This document shows, piece by piece, positions 57,058 to 64,000 of a stretch of DNA of 64,000 nt (within the stretch, counting starts at the first letter, position 1; each line of letters opens with the position of its first letter). Below the pieces are notes generated by a model that made no database searches, had not been told where the DNA came from, and saw nothing but the letters and a program-made list of their open reading frames with translations. This stretch comes from Candidatus Binataceae bacterium. GTDB lineage: Bacteria; Desulfobacterota; Binatia; Binatales; Binataceae. The translations under genes were made by a program, and so were the position numbers. The stretch is from the NCBI GenBank assembly GCA_030038355.1, contig JASHPB010000023.1:1-64000 (forward strand), in the 5' to 3' direction.

Positions 57058-57363
57058 CTAATGGATAGTGATCGGCGTCAGAGCACGATTCACTTCTTCC
57101 TGGCTGACCGGTTCGCCGACTTTTATCTTGCGGATCAGCGAATCGATTTCATAGCTGCGGTTGATAAACGGCGGATGATCCTTGTTCTCCTGCGCCGCGA
57201 CCCGCGCAGGTCCGGATGCGTCTTCGAGTGCGGTGAGAACTTCCTCTCGCTGGTAAGGCGTATGAAACGCCGGGCGCTCCAAACCTGCAGATCCCGCGAT
57301 CGCGGGCATCGCGAATGCTAACAGCAGAGCGGCGGCGGCGGAGATTGAAATGATGGACTTCAT
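57058..57363 (-). CDS. Small secreted protein of unknown function
   Basis: 101 aa; MKSIISISAAAALLLAFAMPAIAG signal peptide. Confidence 0.6.
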   Translation of the reverse strand: MKSIISISAAAALLLAFAMPAIAGSAGLERPAFHTPYQREEVLTALEDASGPARVAAQENKDHPPFINRSYEIDSLIRKIKVGEPVSQEEVNRALTPITIH

Positions 57364-57558
57364 ATCATTATGCCTCCTGGAGCAAACGAGCGGTCTTAAT
57401 TAGATCATCGACCCTGCGAACGGTGCTTTCAACTCGCCGCTTCGCAAGGTTCCGCTTCACTCATCTTTCAGATGCTCCCTCCGCGCGGAAGGTTTCCCCG
57501 GTCCTCGCTCTGGCCAGTGCTTTTTTCGCCACGACGCATCGACTATTGATCGCGAGCC

Positions 57559-58806
57559 ATGGATCGCGAGCCAGAAGCCGCGCGCACTCTGAAAACCGCC
57601 GAGCGCTCGATCACGCCCATCGAGGCCGCGCATACGCTGTTCGCGAGTTTCCTTGGCTGGACGCTCGACGCATTCGACTTCTTCGTGCTCGTGTTCGTGC
57701 TGCCGACGATCGCGAAGGAGTTTAACCGATCGGTCGCCGACTTGGCATTCACAATTACGGCGACACTCGCGATGCGACCAGTAGGCGCGCTCATATTTGG
57801 ATGGCTCGCAGATCGCTACGGTCGGCGCGTGCCGCTGATGATCGATGTCGTCTTCTACTCGCTCGTCGAGATGCTGAGCGGCCTTGCGCCGAGCTACGGA
57901 TGGTTCCTGTTCCTGCGCGCACTATACGGCATCGGCATGGGCGGTGAGTGGGGGGTCGGCGCGTCGCTCGCCATGGAAGCGGTGTCACCGCGGTTGCGCG
58001 GATTTTTCTCCGGGCTTCTGCAAGAGGGATATGCCGTCGGCTATCTGCTTGCGGCAGCGGCCTTCTATTTCGTCTATCCGCACTTCGGATGGCGCGCGCT
58101 CTTCCTACTCGGCGGCGTGCCCGCGCTGTTGACGCTCTATATCAGGACGAAGGTGCCGGAGTCGGAAACGTGGGAGCGAACGCGCCCCGATGTGCAGGCG
58201 ATCAAGAAGGCGATCCGCTCGAACCTGCGCCTCTTCCTTTACCTGGTCGTGTTGATGACGATGATGAACCTCGTTTCGCACGGCACGCAGGATCTGTATC
58301 CCACGTTTCTCAAGCTCCAGCGGGGGCTCGACGCGCGTGCGGTCGCGACGATGGCGATCATCTACAACTGCGGTGCGATTCTTGGCGGACTCGCATTTGG
58401 TTACTTATCGGACCAGATTGGGAGGCGGCACGCGATGGCGGCGGCGGTGATTCTTGCCGCGTTAATCGTCCCGCTCTGGATTTTCCCGCGTTCGCTCGCG
58501 CTACTGGCATTCGGGGCGTTCCTGATGCAGTTCATGGTCCAGGGCGCGTGGGGCGTAGTGCCGGCGCATCTGACGGAACTCTCGCCGCCGGAAGTCCGCG
58601 GGCTCTTCTCAGGCCTCGCCTATCAAATTGGCGTGCTGCTCGCGGCCAACGCCGCGTTCGTCGAGGCGCTGATGGCGGAGAAGATGGGCTATGCGACTGC
58701 GCTCGCGATCGTAGGCGCGTTGGTCACGATCGGCGCCGCAATCGTCGTCGCGCTCGGCGGCGAGCGGCGCGGCCGCGATCTTCATCTCGCCGACGCCGAA
58801 ACCTGA
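57559..58806 (+). CDS. MFS transporter
   Basis: 415 aa; WTLDAFDFFVLVFVLPTIAKEF, FGWLADRYGRRVPL, GIGMGGEWGVGASLAMEAV. Confidence 0.93.
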   Translation: MDREPEAARTLKTAERSITPIEAAHTLFASFLGWTLDAFDFFVLVFVLPTIAKEFNRSVADLAFTITATLAMRPVGALIFGWLADRYGRRVPLMIDVVFYSLVEMLSGLAPSYGWFLFLRALYGIGMGGEWGVGASLAMEAVSPRLRGFFSGLLQEGYAVGYLLAAAAFYFVYPHFGWRALFLLGGVPALLTLYIRTKVPESETWERTRPDVQAIKKAIRSNLRLFLYLVVLMTMMNLVSHGTQDLYPTFLKLQRGLDARAVATMAIIYNCGAILGGLAFGYLSDQIGRRHAMAAAVILAALIVPLWIFPRSLALLAFGAFLMQFMVQGAWGVVPAHLTELSPPEVRGLFSGLAYQIGVLLAANAAFVEALMAEKMGYATALAIVGALVTIGAAIVVALGGERRGRDLHLADAET

Positions 58807-60191
58807 TCGGCCTCGCGCGCGGCAATGAGCGTTGGCATCGCGCACCTCACCTGCGTCATCATCTCTTGGTCGGAAATCGACGTGGTGCGGCCCTCCGCAT
58901 ACTGCCCATCGACCCACTCGGCGACCTTCTGTACCTCGGCGGATTTCTTGTCGACCTGGCGATCGCGCGAAAGCCCGAGGGACGAGTTGATCCACCATGC
59001 GATTCCCGCTGTGCCCGAAGTCTTGTCGACGGCGACACGCGGCGGGCGACGCAGAATCTTCGCTGTATCGAAGACGTTGTAAATCTCCTCGTCCTTCAGG
59101 AGACCATCGGCGTGGATACCCGCGCGTGTCACGTTGAAGTCGCGGCCGACGAACGGGTAATTGGGCGGGATGCGGTAGTCGATTTCATTTTCGAAATACG
59201 ACGCGATCTCGCTGATGACGGAGAGATCCATGCCGTTGGTGTCGCCCTTAAGCGACACGTAATCCATCACCAAGCCCTCGAGAGGCGGGTTGCCGGTGCG
59301 CTCGCCGTAGCCGAGCAACGTGCCGTTCGCGTACATGCATCCGTAGAGCCAGGCCGCGGTCGCGTTGGCGAGCACTTTGTGAAAGTCATTGTGCCCGTGC
59401 CATTCGAGGCACTCCGGCGGCACACCGCATTCGCGCCGAAGACCCGCGATCAGCTTGGGAACGCTCCGCGGCAGCGCGATTGCTGGATACGGCACGCCGA
59501 AACCGAGCGTGTCGCAAAGGCGAATCTTGATGGGGATGCGGCTCGCCGCACTCAACTCCATCAGCCGCGAAACGAAGGGCACGACGAAGCCGTAGAAATC
59601 GGCGCGGGTGGCATCTTCGAGATGGCATCGGATGCGGATGCCGGCGTCGAGCGCCGCCTGCACGATTTCGAGATAATCCTCGAGCGCCTGGCGCCGTGTG
59701 CGCTTGAGCTTCAGGAAGATGTGATAGTCGGAGCATGAGGTCAGGATGCCGGTCTCTGCGAGGTGCATCTCCTTGACCAGTTTGAAATCGGCCTTCACCG
59801 CGCGTATCCATCCGGTGACTTCGGGAAATTCGTAACCAAGCTCCTGGCAGCGCCGGACCGCGTCGCGATCGACGTTGGAATAGAGGAAGAACTCGGACTG
59901 GCGGATGATGCCGCGCGGCCCGCCGAGCCGATGCAGCATCTCGTACATCGCGACGATCTGCGCGACGGTGTACGGCGGACGCGCCTGCTGGCCGTCGCGG
60001 AAGGTGGTGTCGGTGATGAAGAAGTCGGGCGCGGGGTCGAGCTGCTCGACGACGCCATCGAAGATGACTTTCGGCACTGCATGGTAGGGGAAAATATTGC
60101 GGAGCAGGTTTGGTTCGGCGACATCGACCAGCTCTGGCCTGGCCGGCGCGCAGTTCAGCGATGACCGCGGAGTCTGTTCCTTGCTCATCAT
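58782..60191 (-). CDS. HMGL-like / 2-isopropylmalate synthase-homocitrate synthase family protein
   Basis: Start MMSKEQTPR with SD; FITDTTFRDGQQARPPYTVAQIV, CDTLGFGVPYPAI, LEWHGHNDFHKVLANA. Confidence 0.9.
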   Translation of the reverse strand: MMSKEQTPRSSLNCAPARPELVDVAEPNLLRNIFPYHAVPKVIFDGVVEQLDPAPDFFITDTTFRDGQQARPPYTVAQIVAMYEMLHRLGGPRGIIRQSEFFLYSNVDRDAVRRCQELGYEFPEVTGWIRAVKADFKLVKEMHLAETGILTSCSDYHIFLKLKRTRRQALEDYLEIVQAALDAGIRIRCHLEDATRADFYGFVVPFVSRLMELSAASRIPIKIRLCDTLGFGVPYPAIALPRSVPKLIAGLRRECGVPPECLEWHGHNDFHKVLANATAAWLYGCMYANGTLLGYGERTGNPPLEGLVMDYVSLKGDTNGMDLSVISEIASYFENEIDYRIPPNYPFVGRDFNVTRAGIHADGLLKDEEIYNVFDTAKILRRPPRVAVDKTSGTAGIAWWINSSLGLSRDRQVDKKSAEVQKVAEWVDGQYAEGRTTSISDQEMMTQVRCAMPTLIAAREADQVSASAR

Positions 60192-60428
60192 GGCAACCTC
60201 GGAGTGGGATAAGGGCGCGATCTCCTTGGTAGCTCCTGAATCAACATATGTCAAGTCAGATCGAGCGATCTCAATGTTGATTACAGTCATGTTAAGATTT
60301 TGAAGCCGCAATCAGCCATCAATTTCGCTCGTGCGGCCTCGCTTCGGTTTTCGCGGGACTTTCACTTGCCCGCTGGATGCGCTAAACGAGCGGTTAGTTG
60401 GAGCGCCATCCAACGGAGGTGAAACCCC

Positions 60429-61541
60429 ATGAAATTTGGCATCTTCTACGAAATTTCCGTGCCCCGGCCGTGGGGACGTGAGACCGAAAAAACCGTTTAC
60501 GACAACTGCCTTGAGCAGGTCGCCTTGGCGGATTCACTCGGCTTCGACTCCGTGTGGGCCGTCGAGCATCACTTCCTCGAGGAATACTCGCACTGCCCGG
60601 CGCCCGAACTCTTCCTCACCGCTTGCGCGATGCGCACGAAGAAGATGCGCGTCGGCCACGGAATCGTGGTTTGCGTGCCCGAATTCAATCACCCGATCAA
60701 AATTGCGGAGCGCACCGCGGTGCTCGATATCCTCTCCGGCGGACGGCTCGAAGTCGGCACTGGGCGCTCGGCTACCTGGACCGAGCTCGGTGGCTTCCGC
60801 GCCAATCCCGACGAAACCAAGAAGACCTGGGACGAGTTCGTGCACTGCCTGCCGAAGATGTGGACGCAGGAGCGCTTCTCCTACCAGGGACGATCGTGGT
60901 CGATGCCGACCCGCACGATCGTGCCGAAGCCTTATCAGAAGCCGCATCCGCCGATGTGGGTCGCCGTCACCAGCCCGGGCACCGAAATCGACGCCGCAGA
61001 GCGCGGGATGGGCAGCCTCGGCCTCACGTTCGGCGGCTTCGCCGAGCAGGAAGAGAAGGTCAAGCGCTACCGCAAGATCATTCGGAACTGCGACCCGGTC
61101 GGCGAATTCATCAACGAATCGGTCTCTACAGTGAATTTCCTCTATTGCCACGAGGATGACGCCGAAGGCGTCAAGGTTGGCAAGCGCCTCACGGGAGTGT
61201 TCAACTATCTGGCCGCGCAGCTTCTCGCCGCGCGCGAAGCGTATCCGACCAAGTCGTACCCCTCGCTCGGATTGCTCCCTTCGCTTCGTCGCGACGCTGC
61301 AGGGCCCGGCGACGAATCCGGTGCGCCCGAGGGAATCGCGATGGGCAACCCGGCACGCATCACGCGCGAGCTTAAGAAGTGGGAGGCGGTCGGCGTGGAC
61401 CGCGTGAACTTCCTGCTGAATGCACTTGAGACCGTGCCGCAGGAGAAGGTGCTCGAGAGTCTGCGCCTCTTCGCGAAAGAAGTAATGCCGCATTTCCAGG
61501 GAAGCACCGACACTGCGGCTGTCGCCGCGGGAGGCCGTTGA
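60429..61541 (+). CDS. LLM-class flavin-dependent oxidoreductase
   Basis: 370 aa; MKFGIFYEISVPRPW, DSVWAVEHHFLEEYSHCP, LSGGRLEVGTGRSAT. Confidence 0.92.
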   Translation: MKFGIFYEISVPRPWGRETEKTVYDNCLEQVALADSLGFDSVWAVEHHFLEEYSHCPAPELFLTACAMRTKKMRVGHGIVVCVPEFNHPIKIAERTAVLDILSGGRLEVGTGRSATWTELGGFRANPDETKKTWDEFVHCLPKMWTQERFSYQGRSWSMPTRTIVPKPYQKPHPPMWVAVTSPGTEIDAAERGMGSLGLTFGGFAEQEEKVKRYRKIIRNCDPVGEFINESVSTVNFLYCHEDDAEGVKVGKRLTGVFNYLAAQLLAAREAYPTKSYPSLGLLPSLRRDAAGPGDESGAPEGIAMGNPARITRELKKWEAVGVDRVNFLLNALETVPQEKVLESLRLFAKEVMPHFQGSTDTAAVAAGGR

Positions 61542-62296
61542 TGCCGCCGCGCTTCGGAACCCTCAATACAAACGCGTGGAGCGAGTGGGTCTCGACCATC
61601 GATGGTTACAAGACCGAAGAGCTGACGCTGAAGGGCGCCAATATCCTGGAATTGCATATCGAAATCGACGACGACCCGGCAGATGCGCTGATTCCGAAGA
61701 CGATGCATCCTGCTATTCCGGCGTACGCGATCTTCAATGTTGTCTCGTACCCCGACAGCCCATGGGGCGCTTTCGCTGTTGCTGAACTGCGCGTCGCAGG
61801 CCGCACCGGTGTGCGTCCGCGCGGCTTCGTGCTCGCGAGCATCTGCAACAACGAGGACGCGGGTAAGGCGCTCGCGAGCCGCTGGGGATATCCGATTAAG
61901 CAGGGCGAGGTGAAACTCGAGCTGCGCCACGATCGGATCGTCGGCCGCGCGAGCCTTGAGGGCCGCCCCGTGCTCGAGTGCGAACTGCTCGATCGCGACG
62001 CGATCTCGGGCGGCGATATCCAGTACATCGCGAGCATGCATCTCGCCCGTAACAAGGGCGACGGCAAGCTGGTCGTCGTGCAGGTCGATCCCGAGTTCAC
62101 CTTCTCCAAGGGTGAGCGCGGCAAGTCGCGCGTCGCGCTGCTCGATACGGACGCCTTCCACTGCGGCTCGAGCCTCCGCCTCGCCAATCCGATCTCGGCG
62201 AGCTTCGCGGTGGCCGACGTGTCATTGCCGAAGATTCGTTACATCTGCAATCCGGACGTGCCGGCCATGCAGGGGACGACCAAGGTCGCCGCCTAG
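61538..62296 (+). CDS. Acetoacetate decarboxylase (ADC) family protein
   Basis: 252 aa; PDSPWGAFAVAELRVAGRTGVRPRGFVLASICNNEDAGKALASRWGYPIKQGEVKLELRHDRI. Confidence 0.83.
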   Translation: MMPPRFGTLNTNAWSEWVSTIDGYKTEELTLKGANILELHIEIDDDPADALIPKTMHPAIPAYAIFNVVSYPDSPWGAFAVAELRVAGRTGVRPRGFVLASICNNEDAGKALASRWGYPIKQGEVKLELRHDRIVGRASLEGRPVLECELLDRDAISGGDIQYIASMHLARNKGDGKLVVVQVDPEFTFSKGERGKSRVALLDTDAFHCGSSLRLANPISASFAVADVSLPKIRYICNPDVPAMQGTTKVAA

Positions 62297-62317
62297 GCAA
62301 AACGATTCGCACGAACG

Positions 62318-62346
62318 AAAGCCGCGTTCACTTCGGGCGCGGCTTT
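62318..62346 (+). terminator. Rho-independent terminator-like hairpin (or attenuator) between ADC-family and alpha/beta hydrolase genes
   Basis: AAAGCCGCG (62318-62326) / CGCGGCTTT (62338-62346), followed by T-rich TCTCTT. Confidence 0.6.
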
Positions 62347-62364
62347 TCTCTTGGGAGAGAACCC

Positions 62365-63270
62365 ATGGGTAATCCCTGGTGGTTCGAGAAATATCGCTTG
62401 TCGAGCGGACTCAACATGCGCGTCGCACGATGCGGTTCGAGCGCTGCGCCGCTGGTCGTGATGCTCCACGGCTTTCCGGAATGCTGGTACTCGTGGCGTC
62501 ATCAGCTCCGCGCGCTTTCCGATTCCTTTGATTGCGTGGCGCCCGAGATGCGCGGTTACGGCGAGACCGATGCGCCGCGCGGCAAAATCAACTATTCGCT
62601 CGACAAGCTGGTCGGCGACGTTGCGCAACTGATCACAGCACTCGGCCGCAAGCGCGCAGTAATAGTCGGCCACGATTGGGGCGGCGGCGTCGCGTGGGCG
62701 ACGGCGCTGATGCGTCCCGGAATCGTCGAGCGCCTGGTCGTGATGAATTGTCCGCATCTGCGGCGCCTCGGCGAGGAGCTCCGGCGCAATCCGCGCCAGA
62801 TGCTGCGGAGCTGGTACATGCTTTTCTTCCAGCTGCCCGCGCTCCCCGAGGCGCTGTTCCGCGCGTGCAACTTCGCGATCCTCGAGCGCAGCATTCGCCA
62901 CAAGGCGGTGGCGATGGACGCTTTCAGCGATGCGGACATGGAGTACTTTCGCGCTGCCTTTCGCAATCCATATTCGATAACGGCCGCGCTCAACTACTAT
63001 CGCGCCAATCTCCGCGCCGGACTCACGTCGCGTTCAGGCGAAAGCGATTGGATCGATAAGAAGATCGGAGCACCGACCCTCGTTATCTGGGGCGAGCAGG
63101 ATTTTGCGCTCGGCAAGGAACTGACCTACGGGATGGAAGCGCTCTTCACGGACGACTTTGCGATCAGGTACATCGCGGATGCCGGCCACTGGGTGCAGCA
63201 GGAGAAACCGGATCTCGTCAATCGATATCTCCGCGAATTCCTGCGGCCGCTCCTGGAGCGGTCGCGATGA
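62365..63270 (+). CDS. Alpha/beta hydrolase, epoxide hydrolase-like
   Basis: VMLHGFPECWYSWRHQLRAL, IVGHDWGGGVAWA. Confidence 0.93.
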   Translation: MGNPWWFEKYRLSSGLNMRVARCGSSAAPLVVMLHGFPECWYSWRHQLRALSDSFDCVAPEMRGYGETDAPRGKINYSLDKLVGDVAQLITALGRKRAVIVGHDWGGGVAWATALMRPGIVERLVVMNCPHLRRLGEELRRNPRQMLRSWYMLFFQLPALPEALFRACNFAILERSIRHKAVAMDAFSDADMEYFRAAFRNPYSITAALNYYRANLRAGLTSRSGESDWIDKKIGAPTLVIWGEQDFALGKELTYGMEALFTDDFAIRYIADAGHWVQQEKPDLVNRYLREFLRPLLERSR

Positions 63271-63467
63271 ATTCGGGGTGTCAGTAGATTACTCAAAAGT
63301 GTGACTTCAGCGACGCTTTCGGATCGAGCTTTACTCCACGAAACGGCGCGGTTACGCTCGAAAGAGCAATACGCACGGACGCCACCTTTCTCGTAGATCC
63401 CAGAGCCGTTTCAGGCAGCAGGGTCGCCGGTTTGGAGCATCCGGACGAAGGTTTGAAGGAGTGCTTG

Positions 63468-63821
63468 ATGCCCACCAAGTTGTACGTAGGCAATCTCGCC
63501 TATTCTGTTACTCAGCAGGAGCTCGCCGACCTGTTTGCACAGGCGGGCAAGGTCGAAACCGCGGTCGTGGTGACCGACAAGTTTTCCGGACAGTCGCGTG
63601 GGTTTGGCTTCGTCGAGATGGCCGATGCCAGCGAGGCGGCCAGCGCGATACAGAACCTCAATGACACCGACCTCAAAGGCCGCAAGATAAAGATTGATGA
63701 GGCGCGCAGCACCGGCGGTCCACGCGGCGGCGGGGGCGGAGGTGGTGATCGTCGTGGTGGGGGCGGCGGGGGAGGCTACGGTGGCGGCGATCGAGGACGC
63801 GGTGGCCGCGAGCGCTGGTAG
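63468..63821 (+). CDS. RRM-type RNA-binding protein with glycine/arginine-rich tail
   Basis: MPTKLYVGNLAYSVTQQELADLFAQAGKVETAVVVTDKFSGQSRGFGFVEM RNP1/RNP2; GGGGGGGDRRGGGGGGGYGGGDRGRGG tail. Confidence 0.96.
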   Translation: MPTKLYVGNLAYSVTQQELADLFAQAGKVETAVVVTDKFSGQSRGFGFVEMADASEAASAIQNLNDTDLKGRKIKIDEARSTGGPRGGGGGGGDRRGGGGGGGYGGGDRGRGGRERW

Positions 63822-64000
63822 GCGCTCGATTCGAGGAATCGTTGATGCTGGAGCGAGGGGCAGGAATCAATCCCTGCTGAGTTGGGGACCAAGCCGGTCT
63901 TTTGGCCCCCTGACTTACATGGCGGGATAGCTCTGCTATGCTGCTCAGCCGTGCAAAAATTTTCTCGTTCCTATCGATCGATCGTTTGGCGATTGGTAAT

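Noticed and set aside
57948-59738. 596-aa plus-strand ORF
   Set aside because: Overlaps the MFS gene in another frame and runs antisense to the HMGL-like gene; no domain signature
60534-61493. 319-aa minus-strand ORF
   Set aside because: Antisense shadow of the LLM oxidoreductase
61205-62161. 318-aa minus-strand ORF
   Set aside because: Antisense shadow of the LLM and ADC-family genes
63724-63821. GGC-rich low-complexity tract as tandem repeat or CRISPR
   Set aside because: Encodes the glycine-rich tail normal for bacterial RRM proteins
63884-63910. Hairpin GGGGACCAA...TTGGCCCCC after the RRM gene
   Set aside because: Has an internal mismatch and no T-tract; too weak to call a terminator
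1-64000. CRISPR arrays, tRNA/rRNA genes, phage or transposase genes
   Set aside because: None recognised on reading; tRNAscan/Infernal would be needed to exclude small RNAs fully

Overview
This 64 kb window is a GC-rich, densely coding bacterial chromosomal segment. I recognised no rRNA, tRNA, CRISPR array, phage or transposase. The gene content (MaoC, amidohydrolases, LLM oxidoreductases, TauD, methylmalonyl-CoA epimerase, acetoacetate decarboxylase family) suggests an uncultured soil-type proteobacterial, Desulfobacterota or Binatota-like lineage, but that is only inference. Main blocks: (1) a two-component system, a phosphoesterase and a pyruvoyl-type arginine decarboxylase (1-3.9 kb). (2) A minus-strand respiratory operon with cytochrome c oxidase II/I/III, a membrane protein, diheme cytochrome c, Rieske protein, a cytochrome b fused to cytochrome c, and CtaG (4.9-12.8 kb). 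An inverted-repeat cluster built on TGACTAT/ATAGTCA lies upstream of it. (3) Mixed catabolic genes (13-20 kb). (4) A coherent stress/dormancy-like island of USP, CBS, receiver-like/ADH, PRPP-synthetase-like, beta-CASP nuclease, AMP/thymidine phosphorylase, K+ channel, Zn-ribbon, DksA and CoA-transferase genes (20.9-33 kb). (5) Tandem VOC, TPR, epimerase and FmdB genes (35-40.5 kb). (6) A decayed or mis-assembled Na+/H+ antiporter (41.8-43.9 kb). (7) An RND efflux pair. (8) A MoeB-rhodanese / peroxiredoxin / ThiC / orphan NuoI block. (9) A catabolic LLM / acetoacetate-decarboxylase / epoxide-hydrolase operon. The most interesting candidates are the 20.9-33 kb island, the operator-like repeat cluster with its recurring octamer, and several gene remnants or fusions. 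All calls come from reading the sequence and the supplied ORFs; no searches were run.
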